Source: Takifugu bimaculatus (Eukaryota; Chordata; Actinopteri; Tetraodontiformes; Tetraodontidae). From it: a DNA stretch of 64,000 nt. Every line of letters starts with the position of its first letter. Within the stretch, counting starts at the first letter, position 1. A program made the translations under genes and the position numbers. A model generated the notes under the pieces. It ran no database searches, was not told the origin of the DNA, and saw only the letters and a list, made by a program, of their open reading frames with translations. Below are positions 28,001 through 43,200 of this stretch, piece by piece. Location of the stretch: NCBI GenBank assembly GCA_004026145.2, contig CP034983.1, positions 12,495,212 to 12,559,211 of the forward strand, written 5' to 3'.

Positions 28001-28653
28001 CATATATTCAGAAATAAAAACAAAGATGAACAAATTAAACTGATATAGGGTCCCACACAGACATCCACTTCCAAATACGACCTTTAAGCATGCAAGGAAA
28101 TGTCTGTCATACTTTAAATGGTGTAAAGTCGGGCGGGTCTGCATTGCATTTCAATTCCAGGCGCGCCTCAGCGTACTGTGTCTGTGTCCGACCAGCCGGC
28201 GACAGCACCGTTGGAGGGCACATGTATTCCTAGCTGCTTTGTTCCGGGCCACACAACCTGCAGATACTGTTTGGAAGCTCCGTTTGTTCAGTCATGAGCG
28301 TGCAAAACAGTACAAGCGGTTTCTTATATCAGACACAAGGTGAATATTGATAACCGCAGCAACGCAAGACCACTTCCATGAACCAAGGAGGCAGAACCTG
28401 AGCAGGTGATGTAAAGCAAGCCGTTCCTGCTGCCAGGGCCACCTGGCAATAGTCGTCTCAAGGCACCGGTGATTATATGAGAGGGCCTGCTCACCTTTGG
28501 TAGCTCTTTGAGTTGGTTGGCATCAAGGAGTAGCTCTTCCAGGCTGCGACTGTAGCGGAATATCTCATCGGGGACAGTATGCAGGTTGCAATGTCGCTTG
28601 TCCACCGACTCGACGTGGCGGTTGCAGCGCCACAGAGGAATGCACTTCAGCAT
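113..28653 (-). CDS. scrib: Scribble planar cell polarity protein (LRR + 4 PDZ scaffold), 29 confirmed coding exons plus a probable terminal one
   Basis: Cortical scaffold of the Scribble/Dlg/Lgl module, acting at basolateral junctions and in planar polarity. Exons (minus strand, 5' to 3'): 28653-28495, 16113-15996, 15292-15214, 14871-14782, 14409-14353, 14096-14033, 13961-13887, 13766-13621, 13189-13071, 12988-12789, 12573-12407, 12287-12160, 12074-11949, 11861-11676, 11569-11210, 10229-10167, 9082-8993, 8916-8839, 8749-8432, 7554-7474, 5924-5682, 5250-5140, 5054-4878, 4787-4671, 4577-4389, 4178-4059, 3545-3489, 2978-2922, 2357-2277, then probably 568 leftwards. All listed junctions are GT-AG and all phases agree except exon 8, which has one extra base. 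The N-terminus MLKCIPLWRCNRHVESVDKR is essentially that of mammalian SCRIB. About 1,285 codons are accounted for; human SCRIB is about 1,630-1,655 aa, so part of the C-terminal tail is probably outside the window. The start ATG is fixed by homology. Confidence 0.97.
569..2276. other. scrib intron 29 (no further gene seen)
   Basis: 1.7 kb between the last confident scrib exon and the candidate terminal exon. Short open frames on both strands have no recognisable similarity and no matching splice-site pairs. It holds A/T-rich intronic sequence only. Confidence 0.5.
2277..4178 (-). CDS. scrib: scrib exons 26-29: post-PDZ region
   Basis: Exon 26 encodes ASPGIIANPFAAGIVRKNSM and ESISSIDRDLSPEE, the conserved SPGVIANPFAAG block. 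Exons 27 and 28 (57 nt each) encode short charged coiled-coil-like segments (VRETSQWEREEMEK; ERMRLEREEATRQLEEETE). Exon 29 encodes STGPLKLDYKTLAALPTSSL, the counterpart of human LKLDYRALAAVPS. The twin 57-nt charged exons look like cassette exons, since human SCRIB lacks an obvious equivalent in its main isoform. Confidence 0.92.
4389..4787 (-). CDS. scrib: scrib exons 24-25: PDZ4
   Basis: Exon 24 (117 nt) encodes EVVIQKQPGEKLGISIRGGA and TDEGVFVSK, with a KLGI binding loop. Exon 25 (189 nt) encodes GAAARDGRLQVGMRILEVNN, HTEAVRVLRAVGDSLSMLVC and DGFDPQKVTSVE. This is a complete PDZ fold (about residues 1079-1170), with the Arg-rich GAAARDGR helix turn typical of SCRIB PDZ4. Confidence 0.96.
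4878..5250 (-). CDS. scrib: scrib exons 22-23: PDZ3
   Basis: Exon 22 (111 nt) begins EVTLLKSGGPLGLSIVGGSD with the PLGL carboxylate-binding loop, and includes HPFGVNEPGVFISK. Exon 23 (177 nt) reads VIPHGLASQSGLRVGDRILE then THQEAVRSLLANKQEIRMLV and ends RRDPSPPGMQ. Length and spacing match vertebrate SCRIB PDZ3, about residues 983-1075. Confidence 0.96.
5682..7554 (-). CDS. scrib: scrib exons 20-21: remainder of PDZ2 and linker
   Basis: Exon 20 (7554-7474, 27 codons) reads GIYISRIAEGGAAHRDSVLC. Exon 21 (5924-5682, 81 codons) completes PDZ2 with INGVDMTEARHDQAVALLTG. It then runs into a Pro/Ser-rich linker (AHSPPPPEPSDSPDQDEE) that ends PIE before PDZ3. The intron between them (5925-7473) is 1.5 kb with no recognisable gene. 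Confidence 0.96.
5925..7473 (-). other. scrib: scrib intron 20 (1.5 kb)
   Basis: A/T-rich sequence between the two PDZ2 exons. Nothing recognisable as gene, RNA or repeat was seen. Confidence 0.7.
8432..9082 (-). CDS. scrib: scrib exons 17-19: PDZ1 and start of PDZ2
   Basis: PDZ1 (about residues 713-800) begins HTITIQRQTGGLGISIAGGK, with the carboxylate-binding loop GLGI. It continues GIFISRVSAEGPAARAG and ends VNGVDLHEAEHHTAVEALRS. Exon 19 then carries the conserved PDZ1-PDZ2 linker (MVEPENAITTTPLRPEDDY) and the first strand of PDZ2 (DKGLGFSIAGGKGSTPYRTG). PDZ1 in this family binds C-terminal ligands such as beta-PIX; that partner is family knowledge, not visible here. Confidence 0.96.
9083..10166 (-). 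other. scrib: scrib intron 16 (1.1 kb)
   Basis: No coding or RNA feature recognised; A/T-rich intronic sequence. It separates the GVSFDQ exon from the first PDZ1 exon. The neighbouring introns 15 (10230-11209), 19 (7555-8431) and 26 (3546-4058) are likewise empty to inspection. Confidence 0.7.
10167..12287 (-). CDS. scrib: scrib exons 12-16: acidic LAP-linker region
   Basis: This is the low-complexity linker between the LRRs and PDZ1, about residues 425-712. Recognisable conserved islands are VSVIQFQEE, RRATPHPSELKVMKK, EPTVHFAEEP, KQRLIRKDTPHYKKHFKI and, in the 63-nt exon 16, GVSFDQVNNLLIEPARIEEE. Long Glu/Asp runs lie in exons 14 and 15. The Glu-rich stretch between RKDTPHYKKHFK and GVSFDQ is shorter than in human SCRIB. 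No additional exon was found in the 980-bp intron 15. Confidence 0.94.
12407..16113 (-). CDS. scrib: scrib exons 2-11: leucine-rich repeat array
   Basis: Ten exons encode about residues 54-424: a run of 23-residue LRRs (for example LRKLGLSDNEIQRLPPEVAN and LNVLSLRDNRLGKLPAELAD). They end in the LAP-specific LRR C-cap region with LKAMWLAENQSQP and GEKVLTCYLLPQQ. The array mediates membrane/junction targeting in the family. Exon 8 (13766-13621) is 146 nt where 145 is required, so as written the frame breaks within LLLTQN|LLEFVPDSIG. All other exons in the block are in phase. Confidence 0.96.
13349..13362 (+). promoter_or_regulatory. Candidate CTCF motif (scrib intron 8)
   Basis: CCAGTAGGGGGCAG fits the core consensus CCASYAGRKGGCRS at every position. 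Occupancy cannot be judged from sequence. Confidence 0.5.
13621..13766 (-). CDS. scrib: scrib exon 8, carrying a +1 frameshift
   Basis: The 5' part reads LGNLRRLVCLDVSENR...LTDLLLTQN in frame 0. From about 13652 the LRR continues as LLEFVPDSIG only after dropping one base (minus-strand CAGAATCCTTCTGG where CAGAAYCTTCTGG is expected). Read literally, the protein would run NPSGVCSRQHR and stop a few codons into exon 9 (TAA in GATGACTAA). The acceptor sits directly against a CA/TG dinucleotide tract at 13770-13792. Whether this is an assembly error or a real allele cannot be decided from one sequence; an error is more likely. Confidence 0.9.
13770..13792. repeat. CA/TG microsatellite adjoining the scrib exon 8 acceptor
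   Basis: (CA)n on the plus strand, so the minus-strand transcript has a UG tract ending in UAG|GAG. It takes the place of a normal polypyrimidine tract. Confidence 0.9.
17377..17390 (+). promoter_or_regulatory. Candidate CTCF motif (scrib intron 1)
   Basis: CCAACAGGGGGCAG, one mismatch to CCASYAGRKGGCRS, same orientation as the motif at 13349. Confidence 0.4.
17415..17463 (+). repeat. 49-bp dispersed repeat, copy 1
   Basis: Starts ACACCTGTCTGGACACGTTT. It differs from the copy at 20773-20821 at two positions (47/49 identical). It lies in scrib intron 1 close to a candidate CTCF motif. Confidence 0.85.
20773..20821 (+). repeat. 49-bp dispersed repeat, copy 2, flanked by 9-bp direct repeats
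   Basis: Second copy of the 17415-17463 segment, same orientation, 3.36 kb away. It is bounded on both sides by GGAGCGTGC (20764-20772 and 20822-20830). The flanks look like a target-site duplication or the footprint of a templated insertion. Confidence 0.85.
22041..22090. repeat. (TG)25 microsatellite
   Basis: Uninterrupted TG dinucleotide run in scrib intron 1. Confidence 0.95.
23330..23382. repeat. TG/CG-interrupted microsatellite
   Basis: GTGC followed by TG repeats with one internal GTGCG interruption, in scrib intron 1. Smaller tracts of the same kind occur at 17316-17333 and 18393-18420. Confidence 0.9.
28495..28653 (-). CDS. scrib: scrib exon 1 (initiator exon)
   Basis: 53 codons, MLKCIPLWRC to LKELPK, followed by a GT donor at 28494-28493. 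It encodes the N-terminal cap and the first leucine-rich repeat (residues SLEELLLDANQLKELP). In LAP proteins the N-terminal cysteines are palmitoylated; Cys4 and Cys10 are present here. A following 12.4 kb intron separates it from the rest of the gene. Confidence 0.97.
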
Positions 28654-29750
28654 GTCCGGCCGCCGTGGGGGATGTGGTTGCCGGCGCTACTGAGATCTCC
28701 TCATCGGAGGATGAAGGTCAGGATCAGGGAGGGTGTTTTGGGGGGAGAGGGCCTCCTCGATGTCAAATCACTTGTTGTATTCTCGCGGCTAACAGGAACA
28801 GGAGGCCGAAATCCAATTAGAAACAAAATAATCCCCTGATCTTCGAGCGATATTCCCAGTTTCAATGCAGGCGTGCTTCAGTGTGGTCAGTCAGCTCCGT
28901 CTTCGCGTCATCAGCCCCGGAATTACCATTAGCATAAATGGGAACTCCCGCTTGGAAGAATATTCTGCAACTTTCCCCCCCACTTATTCACAGTAATGAA
29001 GTAGCATTAGCTGGTTTCCTTACTACATCCACCACCATCCCCATACAAACACGACGCTCACCGGGGTTAGCCTAACAGCGTGCAGCCAGCGACCCAGTTA
29101 TGTAGAAACATTGCTGGAAGTATGTATTACTTGAGTGGCGACCCTACGCTTCCACCAGTCAAAGGTAAACAATGACCTACCAGCATAAATCGGTTTACAC
29201 AAACAGCGACGCGCGTCAGAAAAAAATTACCCGACTGTGGATGCGCAGGAACGTCCTCCTCCGCACCGGTTGTGTTGTTAGCGGGTTAGCTACCATTAGC
29301 TTTCATCGGCTAGTAGCTGACTGAACGCCTTTGTGGTCAGTTACCGTTAGCTGATACCAGTAAAGGGAAAGCTACGGAAACATCTTAGCGAGACGGATGT
29401 ATATAACAGCAGCATCGCGACAGGCGTCAAAGTAACTCTCCCAGGGCTCCTGTTAAATGCGACATGACGCTAGGTAAAAAGCCAGCAACGAACAGGAGTT
29501 GGGGCAATCGCGTCGTATCCCTCCCCTTGTTGAACTGAGGGAGGCGGGATTGCTGTGGGCGGGGCCAATGTTGGAAGCGGAGCGCCTTGTTTCACAGCGA
29601 CACCCAGCGGCGGGTGTTAGCAATTACACGATTACGAAACTTGTCTATGGTCGTACTATTCATACTTCTAAAATAAATGTCTAGTTTTCAGTCAGGTTTT
29701 ATTGCTGGTCTCAATTTATATTTTAGCTCTCTCTAACTGGGTCGAGTATT
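28654..29750. other. scrib upstream region / puf60-scrib gap
   Basis: About 1.1 kb between the scrib ATG and the puf60 3' end. It holds the scrib 5' UTR and promoter. No ORF here resembles a gene. On the minus strand an ATCTCAG acceptor-like site near 28690 would allow a 5' UTR intron. Confidence 0.6.
29558..29569. promoter_or_regulatory. GC box overlapping a CCAAT box, candidate scrib promoter element
   Basis: GGGCGGGGCCAAT runs from 29557 to 29569, giving an SP1-type GC box fused to a CCAAT (NF-Y) box. It lies in a CpG-rich stretch about 900 bp upstream of the scrib ATG and about 210 bp from the puf60 polyA signal. Pairing of SP1 and NF-Y sites is typical of TATA-less housekeeping promoters. 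Assignment to scrib is by position only; the transcription start and any 5' UTR intron are not visible. Confidence 0.45.
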
Positions 29751-29776
29751 TCTACAATAAAACGAGAAATCAAACA

Positions 29777-29782
29777 TTTATT
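29777..29782 (-). terminator. puf60: puf60 polyadenylation signal AATAAA
   Basis: AATAAA on the minus strand, about 340 bp downstream of the puf60 stop codon. This gives a short 3' UTR ending near 29,755-29,765. It is the first canonical hexamer in a plausible position. Confidence 0.65.
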
Positions 29783-30118
29783 TTCAACCTTTAATTGTAG
29801 AAAGAAAAAAAGTGTTTACAGAACCTGGCAACTTTATGAAAAGAAAAAAGGAGGATAGAAGTGGGAAAAAACTTGAGGTCTTGGGGGAGAAAAAAAAAAC
29901 CATTCTTACACAAAAAGAAGTCTTCACTAATCACAAAGCAATATCTGACAGTATTTTAACAAACTCCCCCAAATGCGTTGACAGAGATAACAGCTATTTA
30001 AAAAAATAAAAACAGTTACAGGTTTTGGAGGCCCACATCTGTAGTTGCAGGGATCTGTGGCTGAATGAATTGGGTTAGAGTAGTTATGGGAATGGGCGTT
30101 GGTCAGAAATCGGATGTT

Positions 30119-35960
<5,842 letters not shown>

Positions 35961-36026
35961 GAAGCACTCCTTGGAGAGGCCCGGATAGACGAAAGCTCGT
36001 GAGATTGTCGTTGTTTCAATGGATGG

Positions 36027-36046
36027 TATCGCGAGAGTTGACGTCA
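36027..36046. promoter_or_regulatory. puf60: puf60 core promoter motifs: TCGCGAGA-type element and CRE
   Basis: TATCGCGAGA (36027-36036) fits the TMTCGCGANR housekeeping-promoter motif. It is followed at once by a perfect palindromic CRE, TGACGTCA (36039-36046). Both lie 67-86 bp upstream of the puf60 ATG on the minus strand, where a TATA-less start would be expected. CREB/ATF binding to the CRE and ZBTB33-class binding to the first motif are general knowledge; use here is inferred. Confidence 0.6.
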
Positions 36047-36290
36047 CGCAAAAAAAGGCTGGCCATAATAAAGGATGGAGCAAAAATGCTTAATAATCAG
36101 GTTAATGCACGACCTGGTTACTAACTGTAGCTACGCCTGATCCATTTTATGCGAATAAACCCCCAAACCTACATTGACACAGAAACGCGGCTGTGCCGAT
36201 GTAAGTCAGTGACCGCGATTAAGCGTCTCAAAAAGTACCGGAAAATGTCGACGGTACCCAAGAGTCTTAAGAATCTTAAAACACTTTACG

Positions 36291-38388
36291 TATTTATTTA
36301 TTTATTTACTCCAAAATACGTTGCATTTCTAGTTGAATTAGAAAAGATCAAAAAACCAAATGATTTGAAACACGCCCAAGGTCACACATTATTTATTGTC
36401 ATCTATTTAATTGCAGTAAGTACAATATTAAACAAAGGTTTTAAGTAGAACACATCCAGAGTTTCATTCAGACAGTTCACATGGGGGGAAGTAAGGTAAC
36501 ATAATGTTATGAATGGTTTGTTTTCATATTTGCAAAGTCTAAACATTCATGTTCATGGTCAGGCCCCTTTGGAACTGAACAGCGACTGAAAAAGGCATAA
36601 TGCAGCTATGAATGGTTGCAGGCAATTAAGACATGCAGCTCTTAAGATGAAAGTAACAATGGCCATGTGTTTCATTGAAATTGTTATTAAATGTAAACCC
36701 CTTTTATTAACCACAAATATATACACCACATCTTATGTGAAAGTCTGGGACCCCTGTCTTCACAGTCACACATACAAAGAGAGATTGAGACAGAATAAAA
36801 ATCTAAAGTAATGACTGTACAGCAACAGAACTCTAAACTGTCACCTTACACATCCTGGCAAACAAGGTCGAGCCAAATGAACCTGAAAACAAATATACTA
36901 TAGCCATTTTTGATGTGTTGTTTTAAGGACAATTCTAATCTCTTATATAGTACCAAGACCATGTTTTTGAAAACAATCTGGCAGCGATAACATGCATTTT
37001 ATTTTTATGTCCGTGGAGGCCACAGGGCAATCAAAGTTTAAACTGAGGGAACTGCAGCAGATTGGTCGAAAATGGGAAATATATGACAAGCAGCCCATGG
37101 TGGGAAGAACTGCTACTCATCTTGACCACTATACATTCTTGTCTCTTCTTTAACACCACTCTAGAAACATTTACAAAGTTATTCAAATGTTAAAAAATAT
37201 CCATGGATGGTTTGATGAGGACCACAAAAATAAGTATAGCAATAATATTCATCAACAATATAGCATTTATTAACATGTATTAAAAGGATGATTTTCTCCT
37301 GATGTCCATCATTGGGCTATAATTTTATTTAACAAGATTCAAGTTATTTATTTTATTCTAATTTTTGAAGACAAATGGTAGCTCTTTTCTAAACTATTTA
37401 CCTCAGAGCATAATTTCTTAGAACTGCAATACAGCTGCTAATTCATATTATTATAATTAAAACTAAAAGCTAGTGTGAATGTGTCAGCCTCTTCAACGGT
37501 CTAATCTGAATATATGAAAATTCTAATTTCCACTTTTGGGTACGATGCCGGGAAATTTTGTCCAAAGTACATTGCCAAATCAGGCACTTTGCAAGTCTTT
37601 GGCTTTCAGTTTCACAAGGAAATCCCTTAAGAGCACTACAGGCAAAGAAAAATAGGCATCGCCTCACTTTTCATCAGTATATTGAAGGATGGTGTGTTGT
37701 ACAAGTCGGGAAGAAAAGGCCTCTGACCCTAATCCAATGTGTGTTATTTGCAGGTCAAAGGCAGACAAAAAAAAGAATGTGCAAAGCCTCAAAGTTTCAC
37801 AGTTAAACAGAAATAAATATGTGAAATGAATAAGCATCAACAGTGCATTCTGAACGGAATATTAAATCTGTAAAATAGCAATAAATCAATGGTTCCAACT
37901 CGTAGGAGCCAGCATATTCAGTGTAAATAAACCAAATGAAAGTTGTGTTCTGAATGAAAATGAGGCTCACGAGTCCCTCTGAAGAGATGGCTGCTGCGTT
38001 TGGAAGTAAGTATCACATCCGTTCTGAATAGTGGCATTATAAAAAACCCAAGCTGTCAAGATATTGTAAGGCATGGTGGCCCTTTTAGGCAGGGAGGGCG
38101 TCAGTCTTCCACTGCGCTGTGGGATCGCTGAGCTCAGCCACGATGCCTCCGGCTCTCCAAGCAGACGAGCGCTCAGTTCCTGCTCAGCTGAGGGGTTCCT
38201 CTTTTCCTCCTCGGATCATTTTCAGCCTCATCCCCCTATTTTGAAATCTCCCAGTTGGATCAGCTTTCATCACTCTCTCTCTTTCCATGATTCTGCCCGC
38301 TGCTCCCTTCCTGTATTGATCCACGCCATCAACAACGGGGCCCATCTTTCCAGGCAACCCCGTCTGGGCCAGACCCCCACTCAACTCA
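36291..38388 (-). other. nrbp2: nrbp2 3' UTR region and candidate polyA signals
   Basis: About 2.1 kb of A/T-rich sequence downstream of the nrbp2 stop. Minus-strand AATAAA hexamers occur at 36392-36397 and in a (TTTA)n run at 36293-36306, only about 330 bp from the puf60 ATG. No ORF here looks like a gene. Which hexamer is used cannot be told. Confidence 0.55.
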
Positions 38389-40293
38389 TCACTGTGTGCT
38401 GCCGCTGGCAAACGCTCGAACTCTGTGTCGGCTTATTGCATCCTCCAGGAATCCTGCTACCTTCTCACTGTCCTCCTGCAAATGAAAAAAAAAAAACCCA
38501 AAACACGTTTACATCCCTCATAAAAAGTAAAATAAGACACTGCTGCTAAAAACAGCTTTTATATCTACCTCGTTTATGAAGGCGTAGTGCACAAGTTCGC
38601 TCGCGAGGTCTTTGGAGGTGTCAGCTGAAAGTGTTGGCATGAAATAATTCAGTTCCAGTACAATCATACCAATGAAGAAATTGTCTTTGTCTTTTCTTTT
38701 TTAATAAACTGCCTACCTGATGTGACCAAAAAAAAAAAATACAATATTGGACAATGCCGTAAGAAACATGATCTGACAGTAAATGATTAAAGTAGTCGTG
38801 AACTAGCAGTTGGGAGTTAAAATTGCGTTCTTACCCCTAATGGTAAGAACGCATGTGGCAAAACTGTCCTCAACCCAAAAAAGTGATTTATATTGCCAAC
38901 AATGAAACTTTGTTTGTCCATTTCAGGCTTTTATAGAAACCTAGTGGAGTAACATGCTGGCATCCATGGAGGGAGACCTGAGTATCTTACTGTTAACAGG
39001 GCTAAGATATTTATGAATACTGTAGTGCTTGTGCTATATGTCACAATAAAAAAAGCATTAACTGGTTTTATAATACTATGTGGACCTATTAACAATGAAA
39101 AAAGCTACAAATGAAAACACATTAATATCTATTTAATGTACTTCATTGAACGCATGGTGGGGTTGGTATATTAAAACACCATTGGTTAATAATTACGTTA
39201 CTTTTTAAATCTCTTTTTGTTAATTGTTATTGCTGCCATTCAGGAATATCAGTTAGTCGTTGCTTACTTGGAAAGATGTCACAGCTCAGGTGCCTGTGTA
39301 GTTTGTCATCCATCTTCAGAAATAAAGACAGCTGGTGAGAGACCACAAAGGGAATTTAAATCAAACTGAATTGATGTTTAAATGGACATTGATAACAAAC
39401 AAATCATGCATGTGCACCTTCAGTAATAAACAACCAAAAGGATTCCACTCTTTGACATATCTTAATCAGATAATCTCAGGCAAAAACATTAGAGATAAAA
39501 TCTGAATCAGACTATGGAGATATGCAAACTTTTTTATGAATTTGGACAAACTGCAGGTTTAGTTTTTGTAAAATGCTTCATATTTTATTAGTACAGAAAG
39601 ATTAATGTATAAATGATTAAACAAAATCATTAATAAACAGGTCAGCGGAAGCATTTTTACTTGAATAAGCAAAGTACCTGTAATATTTTGTGACTCACAT
39701 GAGTTTTGGTCCCGTCTTCATTTGACTCCAAGTTACAGTGCATCTGAACAACCTACAACAGAAACAATTCTAGTATCAGAGCTGTGGCGTCATAACACAT
39801 ATTTAATGCAGCCAAAGTCAGTCCTTGCTTCTAACCTTCCGGGTTTCTGTCTCCTGGGGCTCCGGAGTTGGAGTCTTTACCATCTCAACCTGCTCCTGAG
39901 ACAAGGACAGAGCTCGAGGGATGGGGTGAGGCCAGGATGAGGCAAAATTCATCAAGGGATAAATCCCATTCCTGGGGAGAAAAACATACATGAAAGGAAT
40001 TTGGGTTTCTCATGATCTGATGCAAAATAGCAGTAATTTGCTTTTACTCACTTGACATCCTCCAGAAACTTGTCGAGCTCTAAGGGGGACACATGGGAAT
40101 ATCTGAAGGACAGGAGAAAAGACACAGAAGCAGTGAGCAAGTGTGATTTGTTGCATTTTGGTTGATTTGAAGCAGTTTGTGCCACAGTACTTGAGCTGAA
40201 CTCCTTGTCTGTTTCTGTGTTTTATCTCAGCCATTACAGCATTGGGGTCGATAGACTTGGTTTTTTCTTCCACGCAATTTTCTGGAAGTAAAT
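38389..40293 (-). CDS. nrbp2: nrbp2 exons 12-18: C-terminal region
   Basis: Residues about 322-505. Includes LPENCVEEKTKSIDPNAVMA, the conserved LELDKFLEDVKNGIYPLMNF, MVKTPTPEPQETETRKVVQM and DDKLHRHLSCDIFP. The terminal exons read KDLASELVHYAFINE and EDSEKVAGFLEDAISRHR, stop TGA at 38391-38389. All phases agree. The last 20 residues diverge from mammals, as is usual for this tail. Confidence 0.95.
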
Positions 40294-43200
40294 CTGTGCA
40301 TGCAAACCGCATTAAATGTTAAATGCCTCTGAAAATATTGCCATAAAGGTCAACATTGTGTTTGGTACCAGTAAGAAAGAGCGCCGGCATTGAAAGAGGA
40401 GCAATTGCTGCGCTATGCTCATCGGGTGGAGGTGAGAAACTCACACTGGTTGTTGATGAGGCAGTGGGCGGCGAGCAGTTTGAGGGAGTGGACCTCGAAC
40501 AGCACTCGGTGGAACAGAAGGTCGTGAGCTGTTGGACGGATCTTGGCTTCATGGCGTAAACAGGACTGGGTGAACTCCTGCAGGGTGGTCAATATAAAAT
40601 TATCACATCGTTCTGGATTTGATCAGTTACGCAAAATAAAACGATACGGATGGGTTAGAAGAGTCATGCAGAACAGTCATCCTTGTTGTGATGCTGCGTA
40701 TCGAGGACGCAGGGTATTTTTGACACTCACTCTCATGAGAGGGTCTTCCAGAGAGTGACCTGCATTGACGATGGCCTCTTTGGATACGACGCTGTCTCCG
40801 TTGGCCTGGATCTCCAAGTACAGCCATCTGCAGTGAGCAAATCATACTGTGTCAGTGTGGAGATCACATGTAACACTTACAATTACAGATGGGAATCGCG
40901 CAATGGTTCTCTCACCTCGAGAGCACAGATGCCAAAGGAGAAAATGTCGATGGCATAATCATCTTCACCAGCTGGAAACAGAAAAAAGGTCAGGCAAATA
41001 TTATTATATGTATAAAAGCTTAGGTTTAACTTCAGGATTAACACTTGCCTCCGAATTCTGGGGCAAAAAAGTGAAGATTCCGCTGTTCATCACGGTGTTG
41101 CCTCCCTTTGCCATGCACGCTCGCATCTGGAAACACTGATTAAAGATAAAACAAACCTAAGTAAGATGGAATATGTTAAATAATATATGCGCAAGCAGTA
41201 AAATGCTCTGTTTCTTACCATTAACGAACAGCCGATGCCACACTGTAGGAAGAAAAAAAAGAAAAGGATGCAAAATTGAGATATTTCAGCCACAGAGTGT
41301 GCGGCAAAAGCTGGTTGCAGTAACATAAAAATCCCAGCCGGGGGCAGACCTGAGCCGATTTTGATCAGGCCGTTGTGCTGAATAAAGATGGTGTCACAAG
41401 TTAGGTTGCCATGGATTATGGGCGGGTCACAAGAGTGCAGATAACTGCCAGGAAACAACAAACAATCTGGTAAAGTTCCTTGTTTAAAAAGAAGAAGTGA
41501 AAAACTATGAGGAAAAAAATCCATATAAAGGCCATACCTGAGGGCAGACAGAATCTGGGTGCACCATCTCTTCCAGGCCTAAAATATGAGACATTGTGCA
41601 TTTTAAACTTGATATAGAATATTTTAAAAAAATCTGACAGACCAATTTTTGTTACGTAATCTACAATCCTCTGGCGTATGGGTCAATGCAGTGAATGGGC
41701 TGCAGTACCCTGGATCGCCACCACAGACAGACAGACTGTGAACAAAGGCAGAAGCTGACCTTCACATTCATGGTCTTGTGATTTTTCTTTGTTTTTTTCA
41801 GAAATTGCTTTAGGCTGCCAGAGGACATGTATTCCGTGATGAAGATGACCTGTGAGGAAAGAGACAGAGGAGGACTTAGTGTGTTTTAAGAGTGTATAAA
41901 GAAGGAAAGAAGAAAAACATACACACCCGCGCCTGACTCTCCTTCATATCCAGCCAGTACTTGTGGAACTTGACAATGTTGGGGTGTTCAACCTGCATTA
42001 GATTCTCAAACATCTCCTTGATCTTCTCCTGCAAAGGCACACAGACATTATCACCCTTCAATGCTCCAACCTTAAAAGAAGCACAAAAGCCACGAGTAAC
42101 AAGTAATGTACTAAACATTAAACATCTACAAATGCTTTATTGGTTTCCTTTTTTAGTGAAAAGCATTTTTGAAGACTTGGTATGATGTGTAAACTACAGC
42201 ACAAATAACCAGCTGATATAATGCTCAGTGTCTTAGCACAAAACCAAAAGTACCTCCTGAGCTTTGAAGACCTTCTTGTCAGAGAAAAGAACCTCGTTCC
42301 AGACGACCTCCACCCCCTCCTCTGTGTCCATAGCTAGAGAGGCGCTTTCCACACCTGGAACATTACCTTGGCTGACCTGTAGGATGCAGACAGGACTTTA
42401 TGGTCGCGATCAAACTGAAGTAGGATCCTCAAAGTCTGTTCCAACTGTTTGGTAACGAGTCACTGAGAGTATTGTACAGTTTAACACAGCTCTATTATCA
42501 CAGGTGATAACATGAAACAAATGACCGATGAGGGGTTTACCTCAGCTTTTTCAAATCTTAGCACCTTTTCTTTTAATTTTCATTCAAGATCTCAGCTAAA
42601 ATCTCCAAATAATCCTGTCAGGCAAAGCAACATCATTTAAAAATGATTTAGTGAGGCCTAACTTCTCTTCCAATGCCATTAAATCCATTTTTTCATCCTT
42701 TAGGGACTGACAAGGAGAACTCATGTAGAGATTATATCAGAAGTTTCAGCTGCAGAATGAGTGACAGAGACCAAAGAGGGGGATTAGCAGGAAACAGGGA
42801 GAAATGTGTAAGGGTGAGATTAAGAGGATGAATCATTAAATAGGAAATTCAGGAGGTAGCAGAGAATCTGTGGATCTCATACTGACATGTACTTTACTCA
42901 AGAGCAAATAAATAACCTTAAAAAGTCTTTGGTAAGGGAACCTGGAGACGGGGCAGAATCAACTATACATCAATACTGCTAAAGGCTAACATTGATAGGT
43001 TCGACAGGGCTGCAATTCTACGTCAACCTCAACTTAAAAATATCTTTCTGTATCCAAGGAGGAGGTTTAACCGAAGCAAACACTCCAGGGTCACGAATAC
43101 GACAATCAGTCTCACCACAAAAGCTCCTATATATACATTTATACATAATCTGAGCGTCTGTCTTTGAGCTGATGTTTTTCTGCGAGGAGCCAGCCTCAGC

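Larger units (their letters stand above)
16114..28494 (-). other. scrib: scrib intron 1 (12.4 kb, gene-free)
   Basis: No exon of another gene was found on either strand. Contents: microsatellites at 18393-18420, 22041-22090 and 23330-23382, G runs at 25824-25835 and 26465-26479, a candidate CTCF motif at 17377-17390, and a 49-bp segment present twice (17415-17463 and 20773-20821). Large first introns of polarity genes commonly hold enhancers, but none can be called without conservation data. Confidence 0.85.

Noticed and set aside
38073..38549. 158-codon plus-strand open frame
   Set aside because: Antisense shadow over the last nrbp2 exon and 3' UTR.
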